DNA from: Cymodocea nodosa
Taxonomy: Eukaryota; Streptophyta; Magnoliopsida; Alismatales; Cymodoceaceae
Direction: 5' to 3'
DNA: 64,000 bases
Assembly (NCBI GenBank): GCA_036874045.1
Contig: CM072337.1
Coordinates: 22,728,001 to 22,792,000, forward strand
The position numbers and the translations under genes were made by a program. Shown one piece after another: positions 37,101 through 50,329 of this stretch. The notes beneath the pieces are model-generated. The model was not told the DNA's origin and searched no databases. It saw only the letters and a list, made by a program, of their open reading frames with translations. Every line of letters begins with the position of its first letter. Positions within the stretch are counted from its first letter, which is position 1.

Positions 37101-40100
37101 CCTTCTTCTTCCATTGACAACATCGTAGACGAAACTTCTCTATCTCATTGTCAGCACTACTTCCATCCTCTCACACAAACTCTAACTTTCACATTGTACT
37201 TTATCATCTATTTGAATCCTTTTACATGTTTGTTTACTACTCTACTCATCAAGATCACAAAACTTCAACTATTGCAAAACCTCCCAACATCAAATGACCT
37301 CCTTGCAGTGACTTGCATAGTCCACCCAAAAATGAACTCCTCGAGCCCCACCACTGACCTCTCCAAAAAATCTCTTCACCGACATCATTGTTGCCATTAT
37401 TGTCACTATCATTGTTGTTGCCACTTGCACCAATTAGGTTTGTAGGCAAATTAGTTGTCAATAAAGGAAGAAAAGGAGAAGAAAAAAAAAATGAAAGAAA
37501 GAAGAAAAAAAGGAGGGAAGAAGAGAAGACAAAAACAATGGTGGAAGTTTAAAAGGAAAAAAAAAGTTGGAAGTAAAAAGAAAAAAACCCTTTGATGTCT
37601 CACTACTACTTGGAGGATCATTAATACTGCCTCCAATGATGTTTTTTCTTTTATGATTTGGGCCTTGTGGAACACCCTAAGTAACAATCCACAAATAGGT
37701 TTTCATGTTCTCTATGTATGTTTTAAGTTTGAGTTGTATTGAGTTGGAGTTGCAAGTTCAATGTTTTGGCTTAAAGGGGAGTATTAGAAAATATTATTGT
37801 ATTAGGTGTGTTTGTGTTTAATTCCACATTATTTAAAATGTGTTGGTCTTCCTTATGTAATGTCTATAAATAGATGTCTTATGTTATTAAATACAACTTT
37901 CGCCCTATTTCTTGTATTTCAACTAGATGAAAAGAATCATATCCAAATCCATAAATAAATCAAAAAATCAAATCTTGGATGTTGATATATCCAATATGAA
38001 AAATTCAACCCCAAAAAATCTATGCTTGTAACATATAGTAATTTATTATCTTTTTTGAAGAAAATAATTGATTATCTTTACATAATTTTAATAGAATGAT
38101 CATTTTTATGCAATTTAGGTGACACAACACAACCAATTTGAGTAGGAACTCTAGAAGTGTGCAACAAGTTCCCGCATTAGGATAAATTTCCTCTTTTTCA
38201 AGGCATAATTTCATTACATTGTAGTTTCATTTTTATTTAATGTTCACATATAACATATGATTTTATTTAGTTTTTATTTTCATTTGTAATTTTCACATAA
38301 AGCATACTTAATTGTAGCTTCATTTTTATCTTTATATAATTTTCAATTTTATTTGGATTTTAATCAAGTTAATAAATCTAATTGTTAAAATAGAACCCAA
38401 ACCAAATCTAAAATCCAAAAACATTTACAAATGGATTTTTCTAAAATACTTAATTGAAGCTTCCATTTGCAATGTTATTTCAAAATATGAACTTTTCTTA
38501 AAATAGTCATTCAGTAAGTTGATAATGGATTTAATACCTGCAGATCATGACTGAATTTGGTAAGTGTCAAGATGCTAATTACAAAAGGAAGTGCAACTTT
38601 GCCATGCAAGAACGTGAAATAATCCAATAACTCCTTCAAATGTCCAATATACTCTAGCATGGGGTAAGGAAAGTGTTTAACCAGAAAACCAAGCAACCTA
38701 GAAAGAATACCAAACAATATAACTTGTAGAATATAACCATGCCTGCTAACAAAAACTTAAAATCAAAAGTGATGAATCAGCAAAGTAATTATACTTGATG
38801 ACAACCACACATTGTTGTGGCTTGAGAGTTAAGATCCGGAATTTGCAGTGCTCAATTATCTGCAACCATCAAAATACATATTATTGTATATTATGGTTGT
38901 TTCTTCATTAACAAAACAAATGTAAATAAGTCATGAAAGAAACATGAAAACGGGATTTGAGCTTCAAAGCTTTAATGGATGAGATGATGCATAAAACATA
39001 ACCATAAAATTACATAAACAATGAAAAACTGCTGTAGTATTAATTGGTCTATGTTTCTGAAAGTCCATGTAAGATCATGATCTGATGGTGCCAGAAGCCT
39101 AGAATAGAGGTTGAGATTGAAAGCAAAAATAACAATGAAAAAAATGCTAGATCACATATTGCAATGTCCGGGTTTTTATATAAATACAAACTAATAAAAC
39201 TATCTCAGTATTACATTGTCATCTCCAAGCTAAAAAAGGAATAAATAATGTAAAAAACGTTCTTAATGCATGACTGGAAGTATATTAGCAGTCATTTCCT
39301 TTCTAATGACATCATGTAGGGACAAATGAAGAACAGTAAAAATTGAAAAAAAAAATGAAACAGTATATGCATGTTCATGGCTTTTTTCTTCAAAAAGCAT
39401 ATCAATGGCATCTATGATAGACAATAGGTGATCATTTTGATCGTTAATCAAATCTTACATAAGATAAAATGGCATGGTAAAAAATGGTGGAGCCTATGAT
39501 GATCTATTTGTTCACAGAGCTTTACTTGCAAAAGGCAATCAAACTGTAAAACTAAAATCCAAAGCCTTGCAAAACAAGTCAACATTTCAGGAAATCTAAG
39601 AGACAAATATAACATGTAATGGCATGAAATTTGAATATTGTCTGATTGTGGATGAAAAATTTATGTTTATACAACATGAAACTATTGGTTAGATAAAAAT
39701 TAGCATTATATGTTAAAGAATCAAGATGAATATCAGTCAATCCCAAATGCTATTTATCTTCTGAGATGATTTCATTAACACAATCAAACTAAATGAACAC
39801 CTGAATGCTCAGAAGTACTACTATGTATTTTAATAATTCATTGTAAACTTACCGCATTTCTTGTCATGTCATGAACCTCAAACAATGTTCTTAATATCTG
39901 GATGCTGAGCTCTTCAACACCAATACATCCTTGAGAAATATGAAACATGTCATGATTTTCACCATCTACACATTCGAGCAACACATATGCCAGTTGAACA
40001 ATGGGCGGCACTATGTGCTCCATGCCATAATTGATCTCGCTGACCTACATCACATTTTCAGTGTAATTGGCAATGATTGATTTTGCCAAAAAACGAAAAA

Positions 40101-43100
40101 AATGATTGAAAAATGCTTAAGAGCATCTGTAGACTTGCTTCAGTTTGCCAGTAATGGAACAGCAAAACACAATATCAGTCCAGCACAAGGAATTCAAAAC
40201 CAAAATAACCTTAGGCCTTCGGTAGGTTTCGTCATAGGTGTCCATTCATGTTAAAGGTGTGAATCTATTAAGTCAACACAGGAAGCATGAACCAGCTTTT
40301 TTGACCTGACATGTTTATTCTTTTAAAGTAATCATTATGTAAGAAATAATAAGGCTAGTAAAGTTCTAACCCAACTAACAAACGTCCCACAATTGTTCAA
40401 CTAATTCCTCTTCTTCATATTTAAAAACATATAAATATTAAAATAATTGTAAGAAGCTTTTTGTCATGTTTTTTTTCATTGGTTTTATTCATATTATTAT
40501 TAAATGAGTGTCCCACCCCATTCTCCATCTAAGAATCAGAGATTACGAAATATTGAATACTGTTGTAAAAAAAAGGGAAAAGGTGACTTTTTGAACACTA
40601 ACTAGGGGACCTACAGCCGACTTGCCAGTGATCCTCTCCTCTACCGCGTAAGATCAACCACGGTAACCATAGCATTACATTTTCACGTCTTTCCCCTGGC
40701 AAGGATGAAGGCAACCGAACAACCATGCAAGCGAAGAAGTTTATTTTTAACAAACATCTAGAAAATTGTCCAAAAATATGACCATTTTTGTTTAAACAGA
40801 TTTTCCCTTTTTAAGCATAAAATGGCCGGTTTGCCATTTTGGGCTGTTACTTTTTTATTTTTCAGATTTTACTTTTTAAGTTGTTGTCATTGACATGATT
40901 TCACTTTTTTGAGCAGGTCAGTATGTTGATACTTTGCTGTTTACAACTTTAATTGTGTTTCTTGTACACTATGTTTTTTCATTTTCTCAACAAGCACACA
41001 TTTTTAGAAAAAGTTCAATAAATGTTTGTTTAAAGTTTAGGATTTTTGGATGAATGATTAGAAGAAACGGCAACATCCATGATGTTTAATTCTATGATCA
41101 GTGCTAGCTCTCCTCTTGACCACTCTCCACCCCCAACCAATCATTTGTGTACAATATTGTGATTTCTGGTAATTCCCATTTTTTGTGTTTGTTCACTTGC
41201 CAAGGCCCATCTTCTGTCAATGGCAATAAAGGGATGCAAGACGATATGTGTAGACTCAACAAAAGTGTCAGGTAGATAAGGACATTGAAAGGGTAGGTGT
41301 GGACAATGGTGTACCATTAGGTATGAGAGGGGCAAAAGGATGGATAGTTTATCACGGGAGATGAAAGTCTAGATAGGTCTAGTCACTCTGTTAAGCAAAG
41401 CCAATAATGACAGAGACAACAAAGTGAAAGCACCATTTAGTCAAACAACAAGCAACAAAGGTCCAGAAATGCTTGCAGTAGACGGTCAATCAAAAACAAA
41501 GGGCCCTTCATCTTACAGTTGTAGACTCGTAAAAAGAAATGTTCAGGGTCTTAAACATGAGCATGAAGTTCCTATTAGAACATATGTAGTCCAGATACCC
41601 CCAAAAGAGATTGATAGTCAAATTATTAATCAAGCAGTTCAAGCTTGAACAGTTCTCTGTAAAAATTAACCAATCAATTACAAGTATATCAATGATTTTG
41701 TTGAAAAAAATAAAAAAATCAACAGGTGCAGAATAAGGCCTTGTGACCATTCAGGACTCATCCTTAGTTTGCATAGAGAGCAGAATCCTTACCTTACATA
41801 AAACTTGTAGCATTGAAAAGTACAATTAATGATTAAGTATGAATGGTGCACAACATTTGTGATCCTTGCAGTCATTTGCTGGGCTTTAGAGAAGACTAGT
41901 TCTAGTTGGTGGTTGTTGGAAAATAAAATGTTGAAGTAAAATAAACTCTCTTTCCAGTGTCAACCGAGTGTATGACCCATGAAGAGCATTTCAGACCTCG
42001 ACAGATGTGTTCAAATTAACCACAAGACTCAAGGCTTCTTCAAACAAGATACTTCCAAGCCCAAAGAAGATGGTTCAACCTAAGCCACTCAAAATAATCA
42101 GGATTTTCACAAAGACTAACCAACCCTTGACTATCTTCAGCAGCAATATACTACAATGGGGGTTTGACAATTCTATCCAAGAAACCTTGATAACCTTAAG
42201 AATTTATCAACCCATTCTTTTGGGTTCTCCACAAAAAAAAAAATTGAGGAGCAAAGCTTCAATTGTATGAAGCTCATAATATTCACTTTGGAATGAAATC
42301 CAAGCCAAAGCCTCATGCAAAATTCCCATTGATTGGGGAAGGACTTCTCAATTCTACAACAAAATAAAATGGCCACGAATCAAATTGAGAATATGGACTT
42401 AGGAGGAAGTGGATCATATTGGTACAACATCATGACAACTTGGGAGAGCTATTAATGGTTGGATAAAAAGGACTGATCAAAAACGTCAATATTGCTTCAA
42501 ATATCTAACCAATTAGGTATTAAAAAATAGGTTGCTTTGAGATAAAGATTCTGAACTTTGAGGCCTAAAACAAGAGCTTGCAATACTCAATTTTTCATTG
42601 GGTGGCCTTGAATGGAAATAATGTCAATATGTTGGGGCCTAACCCCATTGAAGATAAAACACCTGCTACAAAATATGATATTAGGAACAACACAACAAAC
42701 TTTGAAACCCACTTCTGAGAGAAATGGTGTCCATATATCAATGTTATAGTCCTACAAGTTGAAAAGCTTAGCACATGCCCTTAAAATAGCATCTTTGGAG
42801 GACAAAATCAAATAGGTCATTGTCTTCATGAGGAGAAGCAAAACCATATAGCCAACATGGCATCCTTATGTTGGCCTTCCAACAATTTTGAAATTTGTTC
42901 AAAGATGGCATTACAACAATCATGATGGTCTTCCACAATGCAAGGACATGAAGTATGCAAATGAAATTTCATCACACTGGAGAAAATAATGATATCATTA
43001 AATAGGGGACCTTCCATACAATCAATCTACTTGATGGGGTTAAAATTTGTTTCCAAATGCTTGGTAGAAAGTCTCAAACCTATGCTTCCCAAGCTCGTCA

Positions 43101-45753
43101 CAGGCAATCAATCAACATTGGGAATAGATTATAGATCCTTGATAGCTTTCTTGTGGCACAAGAGTGGGATGGCATCATGTATTTTTCACTTGCCATGGAA
43201 AGTTGGCATGGAAATGGTCTATGGTAATGTTAATAGAAGCTAATAAGAAGAATTAATGTTTCATATGAGATTTGTTTAAAAAAGGGTGTGATTGGATTAG
43301 TTATTGTTTTGAGCTCTACAAGATTCCTTGTTTTGTTCAAGGGCTGTCCAAAAATGGACACTTCACTAATGGGCATGACTTAAGGTGGAGAGATCCCATT
43401 TCCTTTTCTGTTCAGTTTAGTACTAGAATTTTTTCACATAATGTTGTACCCTAAAAGGATTGGGTTGATTCATGTTTATGACATTTTCATAAGTATAGTA
43501 TCATATACATACATTATATTAATTTATGCAATGAATACATTTTCATAACATTTTTTTTGCTTCTCATATGCAGTCCATGTTTATGATATTTGAATTCTTG
43601 AACAGATGGTTAGATGGCCAAAAGGTTAAATGAATGGACGAGATCTCTGCATGGGAAGCACAAGGCCTAAAAATGTTACAAGTATTTATTTTATGATTTA
43701 AATACATTAACTTAAAATCTATTAAATTAAGATTACATCTAAAATAAATATTTTAAAAAAAAGTTTATACTATTTCTACAAGTTGTTATACATTAATTCA
43801 TATGCCTTTGTTGGTACAAAAAAAAAAGATTATACAAGCAAGAAAAGATGTTGACGGCTGAAGGTAAAGAAAGGAAATCACTCATGAACGTATCTAAATA
43901 AATGGTGAGGAAATACTTCACTGTCGTTTTAGTTATAAGTTTCAATCTCGTAAAAAAATCAAAGATTTGAAATAAATGAGTAAATGATATTCAAGCAAGA
44001 AAATCTTAAGATTATACTATTTCTACAAGTTTGTATTTTTATTCACCATTTAAATGTTTTTGCTTATGTTTTTTAATTTCATTTTAATTGTTTAGTTCTT
44101 TGGCAAATAGTCCAATTGTTGTTGCCTAATCGGACTATTTCCCTCATTCGTCAGGCAGCTCATGTTGCAGCACAATATGGAAAAATGGCATTTTTAAATC
44201 ACATTGCTGCTAGATAAGAAGTTGATATCGAAGATCTGGACAATGATGGGAGCAACAACAATATTCAAACACTGGAGGTAAAGAGGGAAGAATTGAAGAT
44301 AATAAATTACCCTATAACTGTTAAAATCGGCAGTGGGGAATGTGTTGTTTTTTCTGTCTTTTCCATAAAAATTAGCTTATTAGAAAGTAATAATATATTT
44401 GCTGTTATTCAATTTCAGAGTCAGAAAAAAGGTATCACTTTTATTCAATTTCGGTCAATAACCATAAAATGCAAAATCACGTGCGGTTTGCACATGATTT
44501 TAAACACACTGACGAATTGTCCAAAGAGGCGAATGGTAGCACAAGAGGAAAAACAAACAGATAAGAAAAGAGAATACTTACTGCTCTCAACAAAGCTTTC
44601 TCAACGCATTTCACAACTTGCCGACATTCCTCTTTCGAGTTGTCTGACAGCCATTTACAGCCTCTGATATTCACAGGACAACAATTATCTATGGTCGGAA
44701 TGGCTTATCGTAAAGAATTTACAAAGAAAAGCATCCACTACCCTGAACAACTTTAGCTTAATGTGTGAACAGTGCTTACCTAGCATGCATGTAGTTCCTG
44801 TATGAAGCAACAACAATTGACCTCAGGAGACTAATTGCATTCTCATTGAACCGCCTAATCTTAGCAATAGACAACACGACCAGAACAGAGAAGTGATCGA
44901 AAGCCCCACAATCCAACCTAAGACATGCCATCACCTCCTGTGCCAACGAAGGATCTTGCTTCACGGCAAAATTCATATGCATCAAAACGGTCCCTTCTAC
45001 CTGCCGCACAATCGCTGGTGCCCCCTTCGCCAATCCTTCCCCGAAGAACCCCAAGATTCCCTCGATCACCATCCTCCGACAGAAACCCTTGGAAGCCAAA
45101 AGCAGGAGCTGGTAAACCAGAGACGGCAAATCCTGGATGTCCACCTCTCTCATCCCATCAAAAGCCTTCTCCAAAAACTCCGAAGCCCTGTCCCTAACAC
45201 CCAGCGGAAACTCCTTCAAGATGGACACCATCTTGACCACCACCGCTTTCGACCAGCTGGCGGCAACAATGTCATCCAGAAACGGTCCAGCCGACTCCTC
45301 TGCGAGATCGATGCACCGGGGGAGCAGGTCGAGGTGGAGAGCATCATTGGAATCGGCGATCTCGGAGAGATCGGAGACGAGGGATTCGAGAATGGAAATG
45401 AGCTGGGATTTGTCGAGTAACTGGAGGCGGAGAGAAAAGAGGTAGAACACGTGATGAACTTCAGTGCCGTCACCAGGAACGTTGCGGGAGCGTAGGAGGC
45501 GACGGAAGGAGGAGAGAAGCGAGGAAATGAGGGAGGAGAGAGAAGGGGATGGAGGAGTCTGGGAAATGAGGGTGAGGAGGGACGAGAGGTAGGTGGTCGT
45601 CGGGGTGCTGGAGGAGTGGAGGTGGGAGAGAAGATTAGAGTGGGGGATGGAGGAGGGGAGCGTGGCGGAGGAGGATTTGGCAAGGTGGATGATGTCGGCG
45701 GCGGTGAGAGGAGTCTGAAGTGGTGGAGGGTGATGGATTCCGGTGGTAGACAT
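31139..45753 (-). CDS. FANCI homologue (Fanconi anaemia ID2-complex subunit)
   Basis: Thirteen coding exons on the - strand: 44780-45753, 44582-44663, 39853-40044, 38795-38859, 38538-38697, 36047-36292, 35849-35965, 35543-35731, 35373-35454, 34347-35263, 32048-32555, 31779-31969 and 31139-31642. Phases all agree and give 1408 codons plus TGA (human FANCI is 1328). Diagnostic stretches: DLPSLVYQLLLLASKGF, LVLRKALFRRE, CLSQEASVRETMYHGL, NDKVCLEEPLDCLL and, at the C-terminus, IPNLIFQIEDYEKYL with KVNLLRHAKRSTARDF. The lysine of NDKV (codon 35678-35680, about residue 630) aligns with human K523, the monoubiquitination site. SQ dipeptides follow it, as in the animal SQ/TQ cluster. FANCI pairs with FANCD2 at DNA crosslinks; the nuclear role is inferred. 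I chose the ATG at 45753; an in-frame ATG at 45867 would add 38 residues of unremarkable sequence. Exon 10's acceptor is the least certain join. Confidence 0.93.
32880..33760 (-). mobile_element. RTE-clade LINE fragment in FANCI intron 10
   Basis: On the - strand I read FSIDIGLLQSSSLILPLFVL, MARKIEGQISWYMVFVDGMV (the catalytic box region, VDG for ADD), then DAIHKIQVRWMKWKNAFGVL with CDRRILFKLKEKFYKIAI at 33,124-33,348. This is the C-terminal half of the same RTE family as the remnant in MCTS1 intron 5. It is degenerate and in the same orientation as FANCI. Confidence 0.8.
36741..36886 (+). repeat. 5' LTR of the TRIM-like element
   Basis: First of the two direct repeats, followed directly by the primer-binding-like ATATCAAAGTG. 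It contains a TATAAATAAAGG promoter-like block. Confidence 0.68.
37782..37924 (+). repeat. 3' LTR of the TRIM-like element
   Basis: Second direct repeat, preceded by the purine-rich TTAAAGGGGAG. It retains the TATAAATAGA block. Differences from the 5' copy suggest an old insertion. Confidence 0.68.
41990..43020 (-). mobile_element. L1-type LINE endonuclease-region remnant in FANCI intron 2
   Basis: On the - strand, across frames, I read YFLIPNWLDI followed by DQSFLSNH, matching the FLVPxWL and SDH motifs at the end of the plant L1 endonuclease, with further related stretches upstream. Stops and frameshifts are common. The assignment is tentative and the ends approximate. Confidence 0.45.
44149..44262 (+). 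pseudogene. Ankyrin-repeat fragment, TIP1-type S-acyltransferase-like
   Basis: One frame reads HVAAQYGKMAFLNHIAAR, a stop, then EVDIEDLDNDGS. This matches an ankyrin repeat of the plant TIP1/PAT24 family (protein S-acyltransferases), where ALHVAAQYGQTAFL is followed by D-x-x-D-NDGRSPLH. Only about one repeat is present, with a TAA at 44215-44217, and it lies antisense in FANCI intron 2. It is a broken gene fragment, perhaps carried by a transposon. Confidence 0.6.
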
Positions 45754-47514
45754 TGCGGCGAGGGCGTCGGAAGTGTCTCGCGGGTTTGGAAGAGAAGGTT
45801 TAAAATAATGGAGGGATGGGAGAAGATGGCGGGAAAGTGCGGTCTCGGCGTATCGCCGGTATCCCAAATTCTTTCATAAAAAAAATATATACCATATTAT
45901 TGGTTCCTTAACTTTACTTTGTTATAGAAGTAATATTTAATAATGATTATTTGATTTAACACATTAGGGGAGGTTAGTGTAGGTGAGAAAGTAGAAAAAA
46001 AAGAAAGGTAAGAAAGAAAAAAATTTCTTGTGTTAGTAGCATGCAGGAAACTTGGAAAATTATATTCCTTAGGTTTTCAATTTTTCTCCAAAGGTGAAAA
46101 AAATTTTCTTACCTTTAAGGTAATAAAGTTCTGAAATTCTTACGTTTGCCTACTCGCACCGCTATTTGTACTCGCCTATCCATGATTCGCTCCACCCTCT
46201 CTTGCTCTCACCTATGCTCTAGCTCTCAACTGGTTCTAATCTGATTGTCGTCGTCGCCCTTGGTTGTCCTCACCTTGCCCTCTCTCACTTTTCTCACCTC
46301 GCTGTTGGTCACTCTCACCCTCACCTTTGCTAGCACTCCCACCTACAAGTTGGGATTCATTTTCTCTCCTACCTACACATCGGGACTTTCACACACGGTT
46401 GCTCTCACTTGCACATGCGCACACCCTCGCCGCCCTCACCTTCACCCACTGCACACGACCGCTCTCTCATGCACACCTTCATCATTGGAAGGTTAGCATG
46501 TAACCCTCCAAAATTTGCTGCAAAATAATTTCTCCCATCGAAAGGTTAGAGATGCTAACCTTTCAAAAATTTTCACCTTCATAAGGTTGGTCCAGCTAAC
46601 CTTTAGATATGTGATGGTGCTTGTGTGTACTTCAAAAGGTTACCACCGACTTAGTGAAATTGTACCTTGCACTTTATTTATTTTCACCTTACGATCGATG
46701 ATGTAATTGGCATTGTTTGTAATTTAAGCTCAAGCAAAATCACCTAAAATTAAAATATCAAATTTATTTTTTATATGTTGTTTTATCTTCTCATATCATG
46801 TCTTGCTTATTTTCCATTATTTTTTTATCTAATATTACAAAGTATATATTAAAATTAAATTTAATATACTATTTGAATTACTTAAATCTAAACTAAGATA
46901 TCCTATACATTAAATCACGTTGTTAATTTTTTGTCTCCTTCCTTGCATGTTTTAAGATATCTACATGAGTTATACTTGATTTTGGTGATACTTCAATTTT
47001 GGGTTTTTTTTTTCTAATTTTTTCTAAAAACTAGAAGTAATTACCTTTCAAATGAGTATTTACATGCTGAATTCCAAGTTCAATTGATTTAGTTACAGAT
47101 TTTTAAATGCAATAACTTATGGAAGTTCATAATATAGAGATCTTCATGTCTTATATTTGTTGTTTAATTTTAGAGTTTGGATATTGATCAATAATTTATA
47201 CCATGATTTTTCCTTGAAAATAGACTTCATGATCTCTCAAATGAGTACTTATAGAGCACATTTGACATTATATGAATTTCTATGTAAATTTCCTAAGTTT
47301 TTGAACCATAGTTAGTTCTTTTAGAAATTTTGCTTAGTCAAACATGCTCACCATCTCATCAAGTGCAATTGTTATTGTTGTTGTGTAAAACTTGTGCTTT
47401 AACGTCACATGTCTTACCCTTACAAGTTTTTGAAATGTATATGAGTTGCTAAACATAACTTGAATTTGTGTATGTAGTATTTTGATATTTGTATAGATAT
47501 TTTAAGTTAATGGC

Positions 47515-48535
47515 AGTTCTAAAAGAAGTAATTGTACTTGGAGTGCAAAGGTAGACGAGAAAATTTTAAACATTTTGGTTGAAGTTGTTAACGAAGGCAA
47601 TGCGAGAACCCATGATGGGAAAATTCGAATAGAAGCATGGAATGAGATAATAACCAAATACAATGAATGTACAAGAGCAAAAATTACTAAAAAAGAGTGG
47701 ACATTCGAATGAAAACTTGGCATTTGATGTACAAGAATTACTTGAAGATTGGAAATCAAAGTGGCTAGGGTTGGGATTATGTGAATGGACACATGGATAT
47801 CAGTAATGAGGTTTGGGAAGACTTTGTGAAGGTAATATTTGCTATAATAAACTTTGAAACTTTATTCTACACTATTTTTTAACATTCTTCTCATATTTTT
47901 TTGTAGGCACATCTAGAATGCAAAACATGTAAAGGGAAGGCTTGTCTAATTTATGACCAACTACATATGCTTTTTGAATTAAGTATAGCAATCGTAAGCT
48001 TTAATAAACAAGGAATGGAGGATACAAACGTTGATGTAAATCAGTCAATTTCACAAGAGGACACGTTACACAAGATATTACAAGATAAACTTCTAACATT
48101 TACACAAGTTGAACATGAACCTTCTGATTCTGATCTAGGAAGAGGATGTTCTCCTTCAAGCATAAATACAAGTAACAAAAGAAGGGCAAAGTGAGCAAGG
48201 CCACATGCAAAATCTAAAGAAATAATTGCAAATGCAATTGGAGACATGGTTGATGATTTTAAAATATTTTGTGAAAAATAAGACTTCAACAGGGCTGAAA
48301 GACTTCAAGTTTTACTATGTTTATGTGATGTGCAAGAAAGAAAGTTGAAATAGAATAGTAAATGAGCAACATTAGTTGTTCAAGCTTTACTTGATTTACC
48401 AGGTTTAAGAAATATGGAAATCTTTCAATCAATGAAGTTATTGCAAAATCATGAAATGCAAGATCAGTTTCTTGCACTTCCAGTGGATATGTGTGTCATG
48501 TGGTTGCAGTTTAACTTGTCTAGTTGAAGTTATTT
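47515..48535 (+). pseudogene. Harbinger Myb/SANT-like protein gene, degenerate
   Basis: The frame reads CTWSAKVDEKILNILVEVV and THDGKIRIEAWNEIITKYN, the first helices of the Myb/SANT-like domain (Myb_DNA-bind_3 type) of plant PIF/Harbinger ORF1. After a stop it resumes with WHLMYKNYLKIGNQSG, GWDYVNGHMDISNEVWEDFV, an intron at about 47,831-47,906, then KACLIYDQLHMLFE, a Ser/Asp-rich linker and an ALLDLPGLRNMEIFQSMKLL tail. In active elements the protein helps the transposase bind the ends. Several stop codons show it is a pseudogene. Confidence 0.8.
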
Positions 48536-48699
48536 ATAGTAATACGATAAATATTTCTTATGTTATAGCATGTTTAACTTTTGTTATGTAGTGGTATGAT
48601 GAACTTGTGTTATAATATGTTGAACATTTGTTATCTATGTATTTGAACTTCAAAACATCTTATCCATGTATTTTCTTCTCAAGTTAAATTATTAGTATA

Positions 48700-49910
48700 A
48701 TGTCTTCATTCAACATAGCACTTGAGCAAGAAGAGGAGGATGCGGAAACAAGACGACAATTTCTTACTTTTGTTTGGGATAACATTTATGTCATTGCAAG
48801 TAATTTTGAAAGTACTTCAATTACAACAGATAGAATTTTTAGCAAAGAAGGTCAAGAATACATTGCTAGGTTATTAGATCCTTCTTTATCACATCAAGTT
48901 TATAATTGCAGGAAAATATATAAGATGAGTCAATATGTATTCCTAAAATTTTGTAATTCACTAAAGATGAAAGGAGTAATAGCATATGGGAAAAATATAA
49001 CAATGGAAAAGAACCTTGGAATTTTCCTTGTTACAATTAGCCAAAATCAAAGATATGAAGTAACACAAGAGCGAATTTCTCATTCTTCATAGACAGTTAG
49101 TACTTATTTTAATGAAATGGTCGATGTAATATTACGTTTAAGTGATACATTGTTAACAAAACATTCAACTGTGACTTCTGCTTGGATTAAAAGTGATGGA
49201 AATATTTTCTTATATTTCAAGGTACATTTATATCATTATCGTAGTAGGTATGTATACAATTTGTGTATTTCATTTGGTCACTTGAGTTTGGGGTTTTAAT
49301 TTATATAGGATTGCATTGGAGCAATTGAGAGGGCATATATCAAGGAAACTATTTATAAACAACAAACTGCAAGGTTTAAAAATAGGAAAGGAGAATTATC
49401 TCAAAATGTTATGGCTGCATGTAATTTCAATATAGAAATTACTTATGTTCTTGTTGGTTGGGAGGGATCTGCAATCGATACTCGTATATTACAAGACGCA
49501 ATATCTAAACCAAATGGACTACGAGTTCCACTAGGTACTAATAAAAGTTAGTATGCATATGAAATTATCATTTCTTACATTTTGGTATATTAATAAAAGT
49601 TGGTATGCAAGTAAATTTTATTTAGTGGATGTTGGTTATCTAAATTGTTTAGAATTTATTTGTTCATTTTGAGGTATTAGATATCACTTGATAGAGTATG
49701 ACAGCAATAGAAAACCAACGAATGATATTAAGAATTTTAATTATAAGCATTCACAATTAAGAACAGTGATTAAACGTACATTTAAGGTTATAAAACATCA
49801 ATTCAGAATTTTACATGGTTGCATGCCATTTTCATATCCAACACAAGTGAAAATTATTATTTCATGTTTATTACTTCATAATTTCATTTGTCAGGTAGGT
49901 AGGTTCAACT
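48700..49910 (+). pseudogene. PIF/Harbinger DDE transposase, degenerate
   Basis: Exon 1 opens MSSFNIALEQEEEDAETRRQ and runs through RKIYKMSQYVFLKF and FLVTISQNQRYEVTQERISH to a stop at 49090-49092, then TVSTYFNEMVDVIL. After an intron (about 49,222-49,310) the DDE_Tnp_4 core follows: CIGAIERAYI, ELSQNVMAACNFN, VGWEGSAIDTRILQDA, YLVDVGYLN, YHLIEYDSNRKPTN, LRTVIKRTFKVIKHQF and CLLLHNFIC. The Asp of IGAID is Glu and the Glu of VIERTF is Lys, so two expected acidic residues are altered. With the stops this argues for a dead enzyme. Confidence 0.88.
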
Positions 49911-50329
49911 AATTTTCTTGAAGATTTACAATATGAATTAGCATAAGTTAACATTGTTAATGAGATATTAAGTACAAATGAAGGAGGAGAAGAAATAAAG
50001 AATATTATTGAAATACCTTAAGAAGAGAAAAAAGAAATAAATGATACAATGTGAGAAAATATTATGAATGTTATGTGGGAAGTACAAAGAAGTTGAATTA
50101 TTTGAAATTTATTTGTATTTGAACATTATTGTAATATTTTATTTCATTTGGTATATTGTAATATTTAAGATATTTCAATAAAATATATTGAATTTTCAAA
50201 AATATTGTGAATTTTTTATAAATTAATTAACACATAGATATTGTTAATAATAATATTTGCTTTTTATTATTATATTAAAAAATCTATTAAAGTATAAAAA
50301 ATATTATTTATAATTTGTATTACTTTAAT

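Larger units (their letters stand above)
36741..37924 (+). mobile_element. TRIM-like short LTR retrotransposon in FANCI intron 5
   Basis: Two direct repeats of about 145 bp (36741-36886 and 37782-37924) flank about 900 bp. They share TTATTTAAAATGTGT, GTCTTCCT, ATGTAAT and CTTATGTTATT blocks, differ at many positions, and end in TTTTAACA and TTTCAACT. Just after the first is ATATCAAAGTG, resembling a degraded Met-tRNA primer-binding site (TATCAGAGC); just before the second is the purine run AAAGGGGAG. The interior has no gag or pol, only a CT-rich stretch and a purine-rich stretch. The small size, short LTRs and lack of genes fit a terminal-repeat retrotransposon in miniature. I did not see a convincing target duplication. 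Confidence 0.72.

Noticed and set aside
45216..45683. 155-codon Pro/Ser-rich frame in FANCI exon 1
   Set aside because: It is a shifted-frame shadow of the FANCI first exon, which has clear FANCI motifs in the chosen frame.
47502..47792. 96-codon frame on the - strand in the Harbinger element
   Set aside because: It lies opposite the Myb/SANT-like ORF, whose motifs on the + strand are clear.
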